Notes: generated by a model from the sequence alone, not told the origin. Positions 8,588 to 17,897 are shown, numbered from the stretch's first letter. The stretch is DNA of 64,000 nucleotides from Methanocorpusculum vombati (GCF_026891935.1 NZ_JAPTGC010000001.1:1-64000), one strand, 5' to 3'. Numbers and translations: made by a program.

Positions 8588-9172
8588 TCAGATCATCTTC
8601 GCGATCCGTTTTCCCTCGGCCTCGGCAAACGCCACCGATTCAGGCCATCCCCTGACACCGCCGTGCTGATCCATTCCTGCGAACAGAACATTTTCGGTGT
8701 ACGAAAATCCTGCATCATTGAAGAATGCCCGCACGACCGGGAATGCCGCATCAAAGATGTGCGGGATATCCTGCCCGGACGTGCCAAGATACACGCCGAT
8801 GTGATTCCTGAGATGATCGTCAGAGAACGCAAGGGTTTTTGTGACAAACTTCTGTGCCCAGAGAAACTGTCCGCGGTCAATGAAGGACTTCATCTCCGCG
8901 GTGACGGTCATGGAGTAGATGGGGGAGGCAAGAACAAGAATGTCTGCGGCAAGCACCTCATCAAAGATAGGCGTCAGATCATCCGTAAGAATGCAGACAC
9001 CTTTTTTGTGGCAGGCATTGCAGCCCCGGCAGTTTTTGTGATCGATATCCACGAGCGAAATTTTGTTCGTTACGGCTCCTGCACGTTCCGCACCCCGAAG
9101 AAAGGCATCAAGAACCGTATCGGTGTTTCCATGTTTGCGGGGGCTTCCGTTTACTGCGGTGATCTGTGTCAT
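8588..9172 (-). CDS. iron-sulfur flavoprotein (NADPH-dependent FMN reductase-like), second of pair
   Basis: 194 residues of the flavodoxin-like Isf family. The N-terminal FMN phosphate loop is VNGSPRKHGNTD (7-18); a compact cysteine motif CRGCNACHKKGVC (about 48-60) is the 4Fe-4S ligand set of this family, and LASPIYSMTVTAEMKSFIDR (about 80-100) completes the flavin site. Isf proteins pass electrons from ferredoxin and help detoxify O2 and peroxide in methanogens. It overlaps the upstream paralog by 4 bp, so the two are cotranscribed. Confidence 0.88.
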   Translation of the reverse strand: MTQITAVNGSPRKHGNTDTVLDAFLRGAERAGAVTNKISLVDIDHKNCRGCNACHKKGVCILTDDLTPIFDEVLAADILVLASPIYSMTVTAEMKSFIDRGQFLWAQKFVTKTLAFSDDHLRNHIGVYLGTSGQDIPHIFDAAFPVVRAFFNDAGFSYTENVLFAGMDQHGGVRGWPESVAFAEAEGKRIAKMI

Positions 9173-9759
9173 ACTACCTCAAGGGATGCAAGAAGAGCGG
9201 CGGCGGTATCTTTTGCTTTGGCAACAGCCGCAGGGTTTTCCAAAAAGTCGGTCTTCTTATCAAGACCATTGAGAAGGAGAAGCATTGTGTGTTTCGGTTT
9301 GATGCCCGCAACGTCAAAGAGGAAACGGGCGACCGGCACGGTGTGATCAAAAATGTGGTCGCGGGTCTGTCCGGCAGTTGCGATGAAGAGGCCGAGTTTT
9401 GTTCCGGCCGGTTCCTCAAAGGTATGAAGCACGTACTTCCGTGACCAGAACACCTGACAGCGATCGATCAACGCCTTTGACTGCGCACAGACCGACATGG
9501 AGTACACGGGAGTTGCGAGGATCAACACATCAGCATCAAGGATTTTCTGTGCGAGGGGTTGAAAGTCATCCTCCTGAATGCAGCGGCCAAGTTTTTCACA
9601 CGCCCCACAGCCTTTGCAGGGGGCGATGGAAAGATCGGTGAGCACTACTTTTTCTGCGGAAACGCGGTCGCCGGTCTCGGCAAGAATGGTATCAAGTGCC
9701 GACTCGGAGTTGCCGTGGCGGCGGGGAGAGGTGGAGATGGCAAGGATATGGGGAATCAT
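9169..9759 (-). CDS. iron-sulfur flavoprotein, first of pair
   Basis: 196-residue paralog of the downstream gene, with ISTSPRRHGNSE (FMN loop), the cysteine cluster CKGCGACEKLGRC and LATPVYSMSVCAQSKALIDR. It is the promoter-proximal gene of the pair. The two are too divergent in sequence for a very recent duplication. They may form a heterodimer or act on different partners; that is inference. Confidence 0.88.
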   Translation of the reverse strand: MIPHILAISTSPRRHGNSESALDTILAETGDRVSAEKVVLTDLSIAPCKGCGACEKLGRCIQEDDFQPLAQKILDADVLILATPVYSMSVCAQSKALIDRCQVFWSRKYVLHTFEEPAGTKLGLFIATAGQTRDHIFDHTVPVARFLFDVAGIKPKHTMLLLLNGLDKKTDFLENPAAVAKAKDTAAALLASLEVV

Positions 9760-9815
9760 TTATGTGTATATTGGCAGGAGGAGAAATAAAAGAAATGGAA
9801 CAGACCAGATTACAG

Positions 9816-9897
9816 TGCGAGGGGAGGGATTCGAACCCGCGAACTCCTTGAGAGCAGATCTTGAGTCAGCCTCCGTTGGCCACTTGGATACCCTCGC
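9816..9897 (-). tRNA. tRNA-Leu(CAA)
   Basis: An 82-nt class II tRNA read on the minus strand. The acceptor stem is GCGAGGG/CCCTCGC with discriminator A; the T arm is GCGGGTTCGAATCCCTC; the anticodon loop CTCAAGA places CAA at positions 34-36 and thus reads UUG; a long variable arm follows. The anticodon stem GCTGA/TCTGC contains one T-T mismatch. No CCA is encoded and there is no intron. Confidence 0.92.
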
Positions 9898-9975
9898 AAA
9901 AATACGGTTACTCTATTGGAGAGAAGGGAACATCAACCTGTCGCAGACGATACATCCGCCACCATCTTCACCACC

Positions 9976-10377
9976 TTACCGGACTTGTTCCGCATTGAAG
10001 TGAATCGGGCACCCCTCATCCGCATGACCGCCGTTCTTCATCACCCATGCGAGCAGCGGAATAAGCAGTTCCCGCAGTTCCCATCCGGAGACGGTGAGAT
10101 AGTAGCGGACAACCGGCGGAGTCTGATCCACCACCTGACGATAAATAAGCCCCTTCTCCTCAAGATCCTTCAGCGTATTCGACAGGGTCTTTGAACTGAC
10201 GTTGCAGAGATAACGTTTCATCTCGTTGAATCCTGCAGAACCGTGGTTACCGATAACCGCAATAATCATCAGCGCCCATTTTTTGCTGATCGTGTCCAGC
10301 AGTCCGTGCAGAGGACAGAAACAGATCTCAAGATGTTCCGGATTGTCGGGTGTCGCCGTATGCTCCAAAAAGATCAC
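9976..10377 (-). CDS. HxlR-family winged-helix regulator
   Basis: 133 residues with the HxlR/MarR-type fold: CPLHGLLDTISKKWALMIIA leads into the recognition region FNEMKRYLCNVSSKTLSNTL and the wing RQVVDQTPPVVRYYLTVSG. The cysteines near the N-terminus (CFCP), the one at about residue 62 and that in GCPIHF could respond to oxidants or thiols, as in some HxlR members. It lies upstream of tRNA-Leu and the iron-sulfur flavoproteins on the same strand and might control them; that is inference from proximity. Confidence 0.88.
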   Translation of the reverse strand: MIFLEHTATPDNPEHLEICFCPLHGLLDTISKKWALMIIAVIGNHGSAGFNEMKRYLCNVSSKTLSNTLKDLEEKGLIYRQVVDQTPPVVRYYLTVSGWELRELLIPLLAWVMKNGGHADEGCPIHFNAEQVR

Positions 10378-10503
10378 CTTACGATATTCATAGGCATTCC
10401 CGGAGGATAAATTCTGACACTAAGTAACAAAAGGAAACCACCCCGCCGTTGAAAAAATCCAGTGTAAAGATTCTTTAACAGATACGCGCATATAATTATC
10501 ATT

Positions 10504-10902
10504 ATGGGAATGAACAAAACAGAAATCATTGCGGTAACATTCGCAGTACTCGTCGTCTTCTGTGGTCTTGGCGCAGGAATCGGCGGACTCATCATTGAAG
10601 AGGCAAACGGACACTACGTACAGGGGCTTTCCGAAAAGACCGGTACCGAACTTACCAAAATTACTGCAACCGACGGCTCAAGCATTGTCGTGTTCCGCAC
10701 CGCAGACGGAATCTACATCAATGCACGCTCCATGATGAGCGCCTTTCAGGGATTTTCGGACAATGTAATTGTCTACACCGTCGAAGGCAATCAGATCACC
10801 GGTGAGCAGTCCGCCCCGATCACCTTCAACCATGCCGCCGGACTTCTCAGTTCGCCGGTAGGATCCATGCTGTTCCATCTGCCAGCGATCGGACAGAAAT
10901 AG
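10504..10902 (+). CDS. small membrane-anchored protein of unknown function
   Basis: 132 residues. A hydrophobic N-terminal helix (about residues 6-32, IIAVTFAVLVVFCGLGAGIG) acts as a signal or anchor; the rest is a soluble, probably extracytoplasmic domain of alternating strands (ITATDGSSIVVFRTADGIYI, VIVYTVEGNQITGE). I do not recognise a family. The start may be the ATG at 10504 or the one at 10510. It is 6 bp upstream of the HD hydrolase gene and begins the six-gene run to 15794. Confidence 0.65.
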   Translation: MGMNKTEIIAVTFAVLVVFCGLGAGIGGLIIEEANGHYVQGLSEKTGTELTKITATDGSSIVVFRTADGIYINARSMMSAFQGFSDNVIVYTVEGNQITGEQSAPITFNHAAGLLSSPVGSMLFHLPAIGQK

Positions 10903-10908
10903 ATCCTC

Positions 10909-12114
10909 ATGCCAAAACAGATCAAAGACCCGGTCCATGGATATATAGAAGTCCCTGCAGAAATTCTGCCGCTGGTAGACTCACCGGCACTGCAGCGTCT
11001 TCACCACATCCGGCAGCTGGGCTTTGCATATCTGGTGTATCCCGGAGCAAACCATACCCGGTTTGAACACTCTCTTGGAGCGATGCACCTCGCATCTCTT
11101 TTATGCAGACGCCTCGACTTTGACAAAGTACAAACGCGGACAATCTGTTGCGCCGCACTCCTGCATGACATCGGCCACGGCCCATACTCGCATGCAAGCG
11201 AGCGGCTGATGCAGGAGTACACACAGTTTTCGCATGATGACATTCGCGAACAGCTGAATCAGCCTGCACTTGCGGCGCAGCTGGAAAAAAATGCCGTAAG
11301 CCCGGACGAGGTCGCAGCCCTCATCTCCGGCAGCCACCGGTATGCCGGCATCATTCACGGCGACCTTGACGTGGACCGGATGGACTATCTCCTGCGGGAC
11401 GCTCACTATACCGGAGCTCCGTACGGTAACTTCGATGCGGAACGGCTGACAAAATCCCTCGCGATTGTTGCGGACACCCTTGTCCTCAATGAGTCCGGCA
11501 TCTCGGCAGCCGAGTCGCTACTGATCGCACGGACACTGATGGGCCCGTCCGTCTATTATCATCATGCCTGCCGGATCGCAGAAGAGATGTTTCTGCTTGC
11601 ATGCCGCAGACATTTCGGAGACAACACGGACGCGGTCCGGGAGTTTCTTACCCTGGATGATGTGACCGCAACCGCCCTTCTGCTCAACTCTCCGGAACCC
11701 ATCACCCGCGACCTGATGATCCGTATCCGTACGCGAAACCTCTATAAGAGAGCAGTCTATGCCGGACGCGAACTCGTGGACCGCGACCATCTGCCGCATA
11801 CCGCAAGCGGCATTGAACGCATGCACACCGCAATCGCGGAGACCGCAGGAGTGTCTCCGGACAAGATCATCCTCGACATTCCGCCTCTGCGAAAGGAGAT
11901 GAAGATGGATGTGAAGGTGCGTAATCACCATGACCTTGTGCCGTTTGAGGAGATCGTCCCGATGATAGCCATGATGAACGCCACCCGTCAGGGACAGTGG
12001 CGGCTCGGCGTGTACGCACCCGCCGACCTTCGCGAGAAGGTCGGCGACGCCGCACGCGAGGTACTCGCACTGCGGCGTGCAACAAAACAACATAAACTCA
12101 CAGGTATAATATAA
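10909..12114 (+). CDS. HD-domain phosphohydrolase (COG1078 type)
   Basis: 401 residues. The metal-binding HD signature is intact: the first histidine in TRFEHSLGAMHLA (about 46-58), HD in ALLHDIGHGPYSHASERL (about 85-102) and the last aspartate in HGDLDVDRMDYLLRDAHYTG (about 150-170). Relatives such as SAMHD1-like and MJ COG1078 proteins hydrolyse (d)NTPs or related phosphomonoesters; the substrate here is unknown. It sits between the small secreted protein and ubiX with only 5-6 bp spacing. Confidence 0.88.
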   Translation: MPKQIKDPVHGYIEVPAEILPLVDSPALQRLHHIRQLGFAYLVYPGANHTRFEHSLGAMHLASLLCRRLDFDKVQTRTICCAALLHDIGHGPYSHASERLMQEYTQFSHDDIREQLNQPALAAQLEKNAVSPDEVAALISGSHRYAGIIHGDLDVDRMDYLLRDAHYTGAPYGNFDAERLTKSLAIVADTLVLNESGISAAESLLIARTLMGPSVYYHHACRIAEEMFLLACRRHFGDNTDAVREFLTLDDVTATALLLNSPEPITRDLMIRIRTRNLYKRAVYAGRELVDRDHLPHTASGIERMHTAIAETAGVSPDKIILDIPPLRKEMKMDVKVRNHHDLVPFEEIVPMIAMMNATRQGQWRLGVYAPADLREKVGDAAREVLALRRATKQHKLTGII

Positions 12115-12119
12115 GAAGG

Positions 12120-12668
12120 ATGAAGCGGATCGTTGTCGGAGTCACCGGAGCTTCCGGGACGCTGTACGCAAAGCGGCTGATCGAAGCCCTCACAAAAACG
12201 GACGGCATCGAGGTGTATCTGATCATCTCCGACACCGCAAGAACCGTCGCACGTCTGGAAGAGGTGGACCTTTCCGGCTACCCCGTGCATTACGAGGAGA
12301 ACTGCGATCTCTCCGCGGGGATAGCCAGCGGATCGTTTTTGTTTGATGCCATGGTTGTCATTCCGTGCAGTATGAAGAGCCTTGCAGCAATTGCAAACGG
12401 CTACTCAACAACCCTGATAGCCCGTGCGGCGGACGTAGCCCTCAAAGAGCGGCGGAAACTGATCCTCGTGCCGCGGGAGACACCGTACTCCCGCGTGCAT
12501 CTGACCAATATGCTTGCCGCCCACGATGCAGGAGCGGTTATCCTGCCCGCTTCCCCTCCGCTGTACACACATCCGCAGACGATTGCCGATCTCGCAGACC
12601 TGATCGCCGCCCGCGTACTGGATCACTGCGGAATACCCCACACTATTGGATCACGGTGGAAAGAATGA
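12120..12668 (+). CDS. ubiX: UbiX-type flavin prenyltransferase
   Basis: 182 residues. It makes prenylated FMN from FMN and dimethylallyl phosphate, the cofactor used by UbiD-type decarboxylases. The FMN-binding start VVGVTGASGTLYAKRLIEAL, CSMKSLAAIANGYSTTL and the segment LVPRETPYSRVHLTNML are all present, and the length fits the family. The stop overlaps the next gene by 4 bp (ATGA), a decarboxylase that would need this cofactor. Confidence 0.93.
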   Translation: MKRIVVGVTGASGTLYAKRLIEALTKTDGIEVYLIISDTARTVARLEEVDLSGYPVHYEENCDLSAGIASGSFLFDAMVVIPCSMKSLAAIANGYSTTLIARAADVALKERRKLILVPRETPYSRVHLTNMLAAHDAGAVILPASPPLYTHPQTIADLADLIAARVLDHCGIPHTIGSRWKE

Positions 12669-13906
12669 GAGATTTTATCAAACGAATGATTGCCGAAGGA
12701 CTGGCTGAGGAGATATCCGAACCGGTCTCGTCGGTATATGAAGCGCCGAAGCGGGCATTTTTCAGTAAAAAAATGCTCTACTTCCACAACTGCGACGGAC
12801 ACAAATGTGTGATGAACGCGATCGCGGACCGCAAAAGCCTCTCGGTCGCACTGGGCATTCCGGAGGAGAGACTCGTCAAAACGCTTGCCGCATGCACGTA
12901 CGCAGGGAAAACCCATGACGCAGGCCCGCTGACCTTCGTTCCGGCAAAGCTCTCCGCGCTTCCGATCATGAAACACTTCCCCAAAGACGCAGGCCGCTAT
13001 CTTACCTCCGGCATTGTGTTTTCCGCGTGGGACGGTGTGGAGAACGCATCGATTCACCGCATGGAAGTTCTCGACGATACGCATCTGATCGGAAGAATCG
13101 TGGAAGGCCGTCACACCTACAAGCTGCTCCAGCAGGCAAAGGCTGCGGGTGAAAAGCTGCCGGTCGCAATCGTGATCGGCGCACATCCTGCGGTGACCTT
13201 TGCCGCATGTACCCGGGTTCCGGAAGGAAAGGAGATGGCGTACGCGGCAGAGATTCTCCAACAGGACATGCCTCTTTATGCATGCCCGAACGGTATCCGT
13301 GTCCCGGACGCAGAGATTGTACTCTATGGGTACATGACCGCAGACCTGCATGAGGAAGGTCCGTTTGTGGACATCAGCGGTACGTATGATCCCGTCCGCA
13401 TGCAGCCGGTAATTGAACTTGAAGGAATGGCCTGCAAGCCGGACTTCATCTATCACGGCATTGTGCCTGCCGGAGCGGAACACAAGATGCTGATGGGCGC
13501 ACCCTACGAACCGCGGATTTATCAGGCGGCAGCAAACGTGACAAACGTCCGCGATGTGTTTCTCACGCCGGGCGGAGCGGGCTACTTCCATGCGGTGGTG
13601 CAGATAAAAAAGATGACCAACGGCGACGGCAAGAATGTGATCATGGCCGCGTTTGCGGCGCACACCTCACTCAAACATGTGGTGGTCGTGGACGAGGACA
13701 TCAACATCTATGATCCAAACGATGTGGAGTTTGCCATTGCAACCCGCGTCCGGGCGGATCAGGATGTGATGATCATCTCCGGCGTTCGCGGCTCGTCGCT
13801 CGATCCCTGCCGGATCGGTGACGGCATGAACGTGAAGATGGGAATCGATGCAACAATGCAGCTCGGGCACGAGGATGAATTTATCCGTGCAGACTGGAAT
13901 GAATAA
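12665..13906 (+). CDS. UbiD-family decarboxylase, likely anhydromevalonate phosphate decarboxylase
   Basis: 413 residues. UbiD family motifs include VGRIVEGRHTYKLLQ-like core, PVAIVIGAHPAVTFAACTRV, and EGPFVDISGTYD with the catalytic acidic residues, then IYHGIVPAGAEHKMLMG and ISGVRGSSLDPC. The start is the ATG overlapping the ubiX stop, although the frame is open well upstream. In archaea a UbiD homolog decarboxylates trans-anhydromevalonate 5-phosphate to isopentenyl phosphate; linkage here to ubiX and to aconitase X supports that role rather than a menaquinone role. The substrate assignment is from context, not from a residue I can verify. Confidence 0.85.
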   Translation: MRDFIKRMIAEGLAEEISEPVSSVYEAPKRAFFSKKMLYFHNCDGHKCVMNAIADRKSLSVALGIPEERLVKTLAACTYAGKTHDAGPLTFVPAKLSALPIMKHFPKDAGRYLTSGIVFSAWDGVENASIHRMEVLDDTHLIGRIVEGRHTYKLLQQAKAAGEKLPVAIVIGAHPAVTFAACTRVPEGKEMAYAAEILQQDMPLYACPNGIRVPDAEIVLYGYMTADLHEEGPFVDISGTYDPVRMQPVIELEGMACKPDFIYHGIVPAGAEHKMLMGAPYEPRIYQAAANVTNVRDVFLTPGGAGYFHAVVQIKKMTNGDGKNVIMAAFAAHTSLKHVVVVDEDINIYDPNDVEFAIATRVRADQDVMIISGVRGSSLDPCRIGDGMNVKMGIDATMQLGHEDEFIRADWNE

Positions 13907-13919
13907 GTAAGGAGTGAAT

Positions 13920-15104
13920 ATGGAACTGGATACGTACGATCAGGCGCTGCTGGATGGCGAGTACGGCGAGAGCCGTCAGAAAATGATGGAGATTCTGCTG
14001 GCGCTCGGCAAGATTTACGATGCGGAACGATTTATTCCGGTAAAGAGTGTGCAGGTTTCCGGAGCGTCGTTCAAGACGATCGGCGATGCCGGTCTTGAGT
14101 GGTTATCGAGCATCGATGCAAAAGCAGTGGTGCCGGCATTCCTCAATCCGATCGGTATGCCCCGGAACGGCTGGGAAGAGCTCGGCATCCCGCAGAGTTT
14201 TGCGGAGAAGCAGATTCAGGTGAACGAGGCGTATATGCGGCTCGGCATCAGGCCGACCTGCACCTGTACGCCGTACTACTTCAGTATCGTGGAACGCGGC
14301 GATCACCTTGCGTGGTCGGAGAGTTCGGCGGTCAGCTACGCGAACTCGGTGCTCGGCGCACGGACGAACCGCGAGGGCGGGCCGTCCGCGCTTGCCTCAG
14401 CGCTGACCGGCAAGACACCGGAGTACGGCCTGCATATTGTGAAGAATCGTCTGCCGCAGATCGAGTTCCGGCTGGATGATCCAGAGGCGGCAAAGAAGTG
14501 GACGAACGCCGAGTACGGAGCGCTCGGTGTGGTTGCCGGTGCGATTGCCGGGAACCGTATCCCGCTGTTTATGGGGCTTCGACCGAACCGCGATATGCTG
14601 AAAAGTCTCGGTGCAGCAATGGCTGCGTCCGGCGCGGTTGCGCTGTATCATGTGAATGAGATTACGCCGGAGACGCGGTTCCCGTTCTTCAAGCAGCATA
14701 TTGCCGAGGACGAGCGCGAGGTGGTGACGATTGAGGTCGCGGACGTGCTGGATGTGTTCAAAGAGACGGAGGTCTCTGCGGTTGCGATCGGCTGTCCTCA
14801 CCTTTCCCGCGAGGAGGTTGCCCGTGTTGCGGAACTCCTTGCCGGTAAAAAGACGGTGATGCCGTTTTATGTGTTCGTCGCCGAGGAGATGCGGGCCTCC
14901 TGTGCAGAGGAGCTTGCGGTGATCGCAAGGTCCGGTGCAAAGATTGTGCCTGACACCTGCATGGTGGTCTCGCCTCTGATGGATCATGCGGGAACGGTCA
15001 TGACCAGCTCCGGCAAGGCGTTTTCCTATCTGCCGGGTATGTGCGGTGTCACTCCTCGGATGGGAACGCTTGAGGAGTGCGTCCGGGTAGGATGTGGTGA
15101 GTAA
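13920..15104 (+). CDS. aconitase X large subunit, likely phosphomevalonate dehydratase catalytic subunit
   Basis: 394 residues of the aconitase-X catalytic family (formerly DUF521). Features include the N-terminal QALLDGEYG, SVQVSGASFKTIG, CTCTPYYF with the cluster/metal-site cysteines, ESSAVSYANSVLGARTNREG and the C-terminal swivel-side PDTCMVVSPL. In archaea this subunit with a small DUF126 partner dehydrates mevalonate 5-phosphate. No small subunit is seen here. I start at the ATG at 13920 because GGAG (13911-13914) is 5 nt upstream; a GTG at 13914 lies inside that site. It follows the decarboxylase by 13 bp. Confidence 0.88.
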   Translation: MELDTYDQALLDGEYGESRQKMMEILLALGKIYDAERFIPVKSVQVSGASFKTIGDAGLEWLSSIDAKAVVPAFLNPIGMPRNGWEELGIPQSFAEKQIQVNEAYMRLGIRPTCTCTPYYFSIVERGDHLAWSESSAVSYANSVLGARTNREGGPSALASALTGKTPEYGLHIVKNRLPQIEFRLDDPEAAKKWTNAEYGALGVVAGAIAGNRIPLFMGLRPNRDMLKSLGAAMAASGAVALYHVNEITPETRFPFFKQHIAEDEREVVTIEVADVLDVFKETEVSAVAIGCPHLSREEVARVAELLAGKKTVMPFYVFVAEEMRASCAEELAVIARSGAKIVPDTCMVVSPLMDHAGTVMTSSGKAFSYLPGMCGVTPRMGTLEECVRVGCGE

Positions 15105-15794
15105 ATGAGTTTTCTGGAAAAAATATCTCCGTTTGAGCGGCGTGATCTCCTGTTCGCCTGGTTCTGTCTGGCGGTCGCGTTTACGCTCGGTATCTCCGGC
15201 GGTCTTGCGCTGATCACGGATGTCGGCAAAATCTCGGTGAATATGCTGGTGATGACCTTCGTTGTTGCGGTGGTGACGGTAGGGCTTTCGTTCGTGCTGC
15301 ACGAACTCGCCCACAAATTTGTGGCAATCCGATACGGGTACTGGGCAGAGTTCCGCAAGAATACGCAGATGCTGTTGATCGCGGTTGTGGTTGCGGTCAT
15401 TACGGGTATTGTGTTTGCCGCGCCGGGAGCAACGCTGATCAATACCGCCGGACGCGAGATGACGAAGAAGGAGAACGGTATTATTTCTCTTGCAGGGCCG
15501 CTGACGAATCTTATTCTTGCAGTTCCGTTCCTTGCGTGCCTGATTGCAGGTGTCCTGCTCGGCGGCGCATCGATCAGTGTGTTCACCTTCCCGGGATTCC
15601 TGTTCTATCTGGGCATGATAGGATTCCAGGTGAATGCGATGCTCGCGTTCTTCAACATGCTGCCGGTCGGTCCCCTGGACGGCAGAAAAATCCTCCGCTG
15701 GAACGCGGTGGTATTTGTTGCCCTGATTGCAGTGTCGCTTCTTGTCCTCTACGTCTCGCTGCAGCCGGGAATGTTTGTTGCCCTGCTGCTCTGA
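15105..15794 (+). CDS. site-2 protease-like M50 membrane metallopeptidase
   Basis: 229 residues with about six transmembrane segments. The zinc site HELAHKF (about residues 66-72) lies in the second helix region and the third ligand in NMLPVGPLDGRKIL (about 183-196). This is the short archaeal M50 form without a PDZ domain. It may act in regulated intramembrane proteolysis. Its ATG directly abuts the aconitase-X stop codon (TAAATG), so it closes this operon. A T-rich stretch at 15813-15823 follows. Confidence 0.88.
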   Translation: MSFLEKISPFERRDLLFAWFCLAVAFTLGISGGLALITDVGKISVNMLVMTFVVAVVTVGLSFVLHELAHKFVAIRYGYWAEFRKNTQMLLIAVVVAVITGIVFAAPGATLINTAGREMTKKENGIISLAGPLTNLILAVPFLACLIAGVLLGGASISVFTFPGFLFYLGMIGFQVNAMLAFFNMLPVGPLDGRKILRWNAVVFVALIAVSLLVLYVSLQPGMFVALLL

Positions 15795-15922
15795 AGAGGA
15801 GCGGGGACTTTTCTCTTTTTTGTCGGGAACCCCCGCGGTCTCATTTTACAGCAGCACGGGTATCACCGGAAGGGATATGAAAAAAAGAACCGAGACTCAA
15901 GGCGCAGAGATCCCGGTCACAT

Positions 15923-15954
15923 CCGTGTCCCGCTGCCAGAGGAGCGGGACACGG
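15923..15954. terminator. strong 12-bp hairpin beyond the Cache lipoprotein gene
   Basis: CCGTGTCCCGCT (15923-15934) is perfectly complementary to AGCGGGACACGG (15943-15954) with an 8-nt loop. It starts 12 bp after the stop of the minus-strand lipoprotein gene and 129 bp after the plus-strand M50 gene, so it could end or stabilise either transcript. It lacks a following U-tract on either strand. Confidence 0.5.
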
Positions 15955-15966
15955 AATACCAATGAT

Positions 15967-17682
15967 TCAGGTATTCATCGGGATAGTGAGCAGAATAAAC
16001 CGGTCATCACCGATCGGCTGCATATACTTCAGAGACAGCTGGGTTGTACCGTGGCTCTCCGACGGGAGATTAATATAGCCGAACCCTCCGCCGATCCTCG
16101 CCAGGGCAATCGTTCCGCGACCGATGGATGCCCCGTAGATATCCGTAACACCCAGAAGATTTCCGGTGGACCACGGCTCCGGATCATGATAAATCGAATT
16201 TCCGGCAAAGTCGTAGATGCTGAGTTCGATATCGTCACGATAGTACGAACCGTTATTCATCGCCGCCAGTGCAGGCTCCCACCCCTCGATAGTAATGAAG
16301 GCGGCAATCTCCCGGGCGTACTTCAGCATCTCCAGCCGCTTACTGGCGGGAACCACCGCGGTAATCTCCGGATGATACTCGCCTGCAGCGATATACCATG
16401 TCTCGTCGATCGGCTGAATATAACTAAGCATGACCTCCACGTTCAGATTATGTTCCGGATTCTCATGCACATGGGTAATATATCCTCCTCCCTGTCCTGC
16501 CCGGAAGGTATATGCCAGAACCGCAGCCACCCCGTTTTCATCCTCCTCCAGCATCCAGTTCATACCAATTCCCTGCGGGTAGAACGGATTTGCCAGCAGT
16601 GTGCCGTTCATATCAAATGCAACCGTGTAATATTCTTTTGTCGTAAACTGTCCGTCCTGTTTGCTGAACTCCGCAAGCGCCGCTTCTTTTCCGGTCTTCT
16701 TGGCAAACAGATAGGCCTCCCGGACAAACTCCTCCAGTTTCAGATCGGTGGACCGGGTCGGGTAACCCACCTGCTGGGTCGTCCCAACATCCGAGGTCAC
16801 AATAACCGTAGGTCCGGAAATATTCCGCTCCGCCGTGGGGGAAACCGTATCCCAGGCAGCAACCCTAGTTACCACACTGAGGGCGCCGTAGCTGTAGGCA
16901 GCATAGGTTTCCACGCCGGACTTCGTACTCAGAATCTTTTCCAGTACCCGGGCCAGTTCCGTCTGATCCGGAGTGTGTATATCATGGATATTTTCGCTTT
17001 TCAGATCATGTTCCGGACTGTGGATAACGTATCCCGCTTCATCCACGATCCACACATCATACTTTTCTGCCGGCTCATAGGAGTGGACGAGGCTTTCATA
17101 GTACAGTGAGGGATCAAGTGCCACAATCAGGATCCCCGCGTACGTACCGTCTCCGGTGACCATCGGGAGAATCGCGGTCGTGACATTGAAGCCGTATGTC
17201 CAGTCGACCAGCGTCAGAGGCGGCGAGTTGGCAGAGTAGGTAAAGTGCGGATCCTCAATGGTAACGTTGAGGAGAGAGGACATGAACGGGTTTGCCGTCG
17301 GTTCAACCAGGGTAATCCGCTTCTCCGTATCCACAATCATCAGAGCCTTCACGGACGTATACTTCAGGTACAGACTGCCGAACACCTGATGTACCAGTGT
17401 TTCATTGGTCGGATCTTCCGCGATTGTGTTCGCAGCGTCCTGTAAGGCAAGGTTTGCCATGGTGACAGAGACCCCGACCGCACGCGTCAGGTTCTCCGCA
17501 ACCGCAAGCTGATCCGCATACTCCTCTTCCAGTGTATGATGGGTCTGCAGCGGCTGGCTGATGCATCCCGCCGAGAACGCCATGAGGGTCAGCGCCAGCA
17601 CTGTGCAAACCAGTATTCCTCTGCCATGCCTCCGGTATTGGCGGGTGTCGGTTCCATTCCGCCGTACCTGTAAATGTACCAT
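15967..17682 (-). CDS. lipoprotein with multiple Cache sensor domains
   Basis: About 571 residues, secreted and lipid-anchored: basic N-terminus, hydrophobic core and lipobox AFSAGC (cysteine near 40). The N-terminal half resembles a double Cache sensor (LMIVDTEKRITLVEPTANPF, DPSLYYESLVH, VWIVDEAGYVIHSPEHDL); the C-terminal half has two single-Cache-like units, each with a QGGGY/GGGFGY motif (RAGQGGGYITH, ARIGGGFGYINL). There is no cytoplasmic signalling domain, so any signal must pass through a partner. I start at 17682 because GAGGAG sits 3 nt upstream. It resembles the broken gene at 49741-51442. Confidence 0.82.
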   Translation of the reverse strand: MVHLQVRRNGTDTRQYRRHGRGILVCTVLALTLMAFSAGCISQPLQTHHTLEEEYADQLAVAENLTRAVGVSVTMANLALQDAANTIAEDPTNETLVHQVFGSLYLKYTSVKALMIVDTEKRITLVEPTANPFMSSLLNVTIEDPHFTYSANSPPLTLVDWTYGFNVTTAILPMVTGDGTYAGILIVALDPSLYYESLVHSYEPAEKYDVWIVDEAGYVIHSPEHDLKSENIHDIHTPDQTELARVLEKILSTKSGVETYAAYSYGALSVVTRVAAWDTVSPTAERNISGPTVIVTSDVGTTQQVGYPTRSTDLKLEEFVREAYLFAKKTGKEAALAEFSKQDGQFTTKEYYTVAFDMNGTLLANPFYPQGIGMNWMLEEDENGVAAVLAYTFRAGQGGGYITHVHENPEHNLNVEVMLSYIQPIDETWYIAAGEYHPEITAVVPASKRLEMLKYAREIAAFITIEGWEPALAAMNNGSYYRDDIELSIYDFAGNSIYHDPEPWSTGNLLGVTDIYGASIGRGTIALARIGGGFGYINLPSESHGTTQLSLKYMQPIGDDRFILLTIPMNT

Positions 17683-17897
17683 TTTCTCCTCAATTTTAAA
17701 AACACACACAATGAATTCATAGAAGTTGTATTACTCTGAAAAAACTCATCCCGAATGTATTCAGTTATTGAGTTGTAATATTAAGCACCCCTGTATTTAG
17801 AGGTATAGGTGCATGCAGGGTGAAGAGAAGAGGGCGACCGGCACAGAACCGGTACATACCCAAACTTTTTTTATGTTTCTTCCCGAATGCTGTAGAT

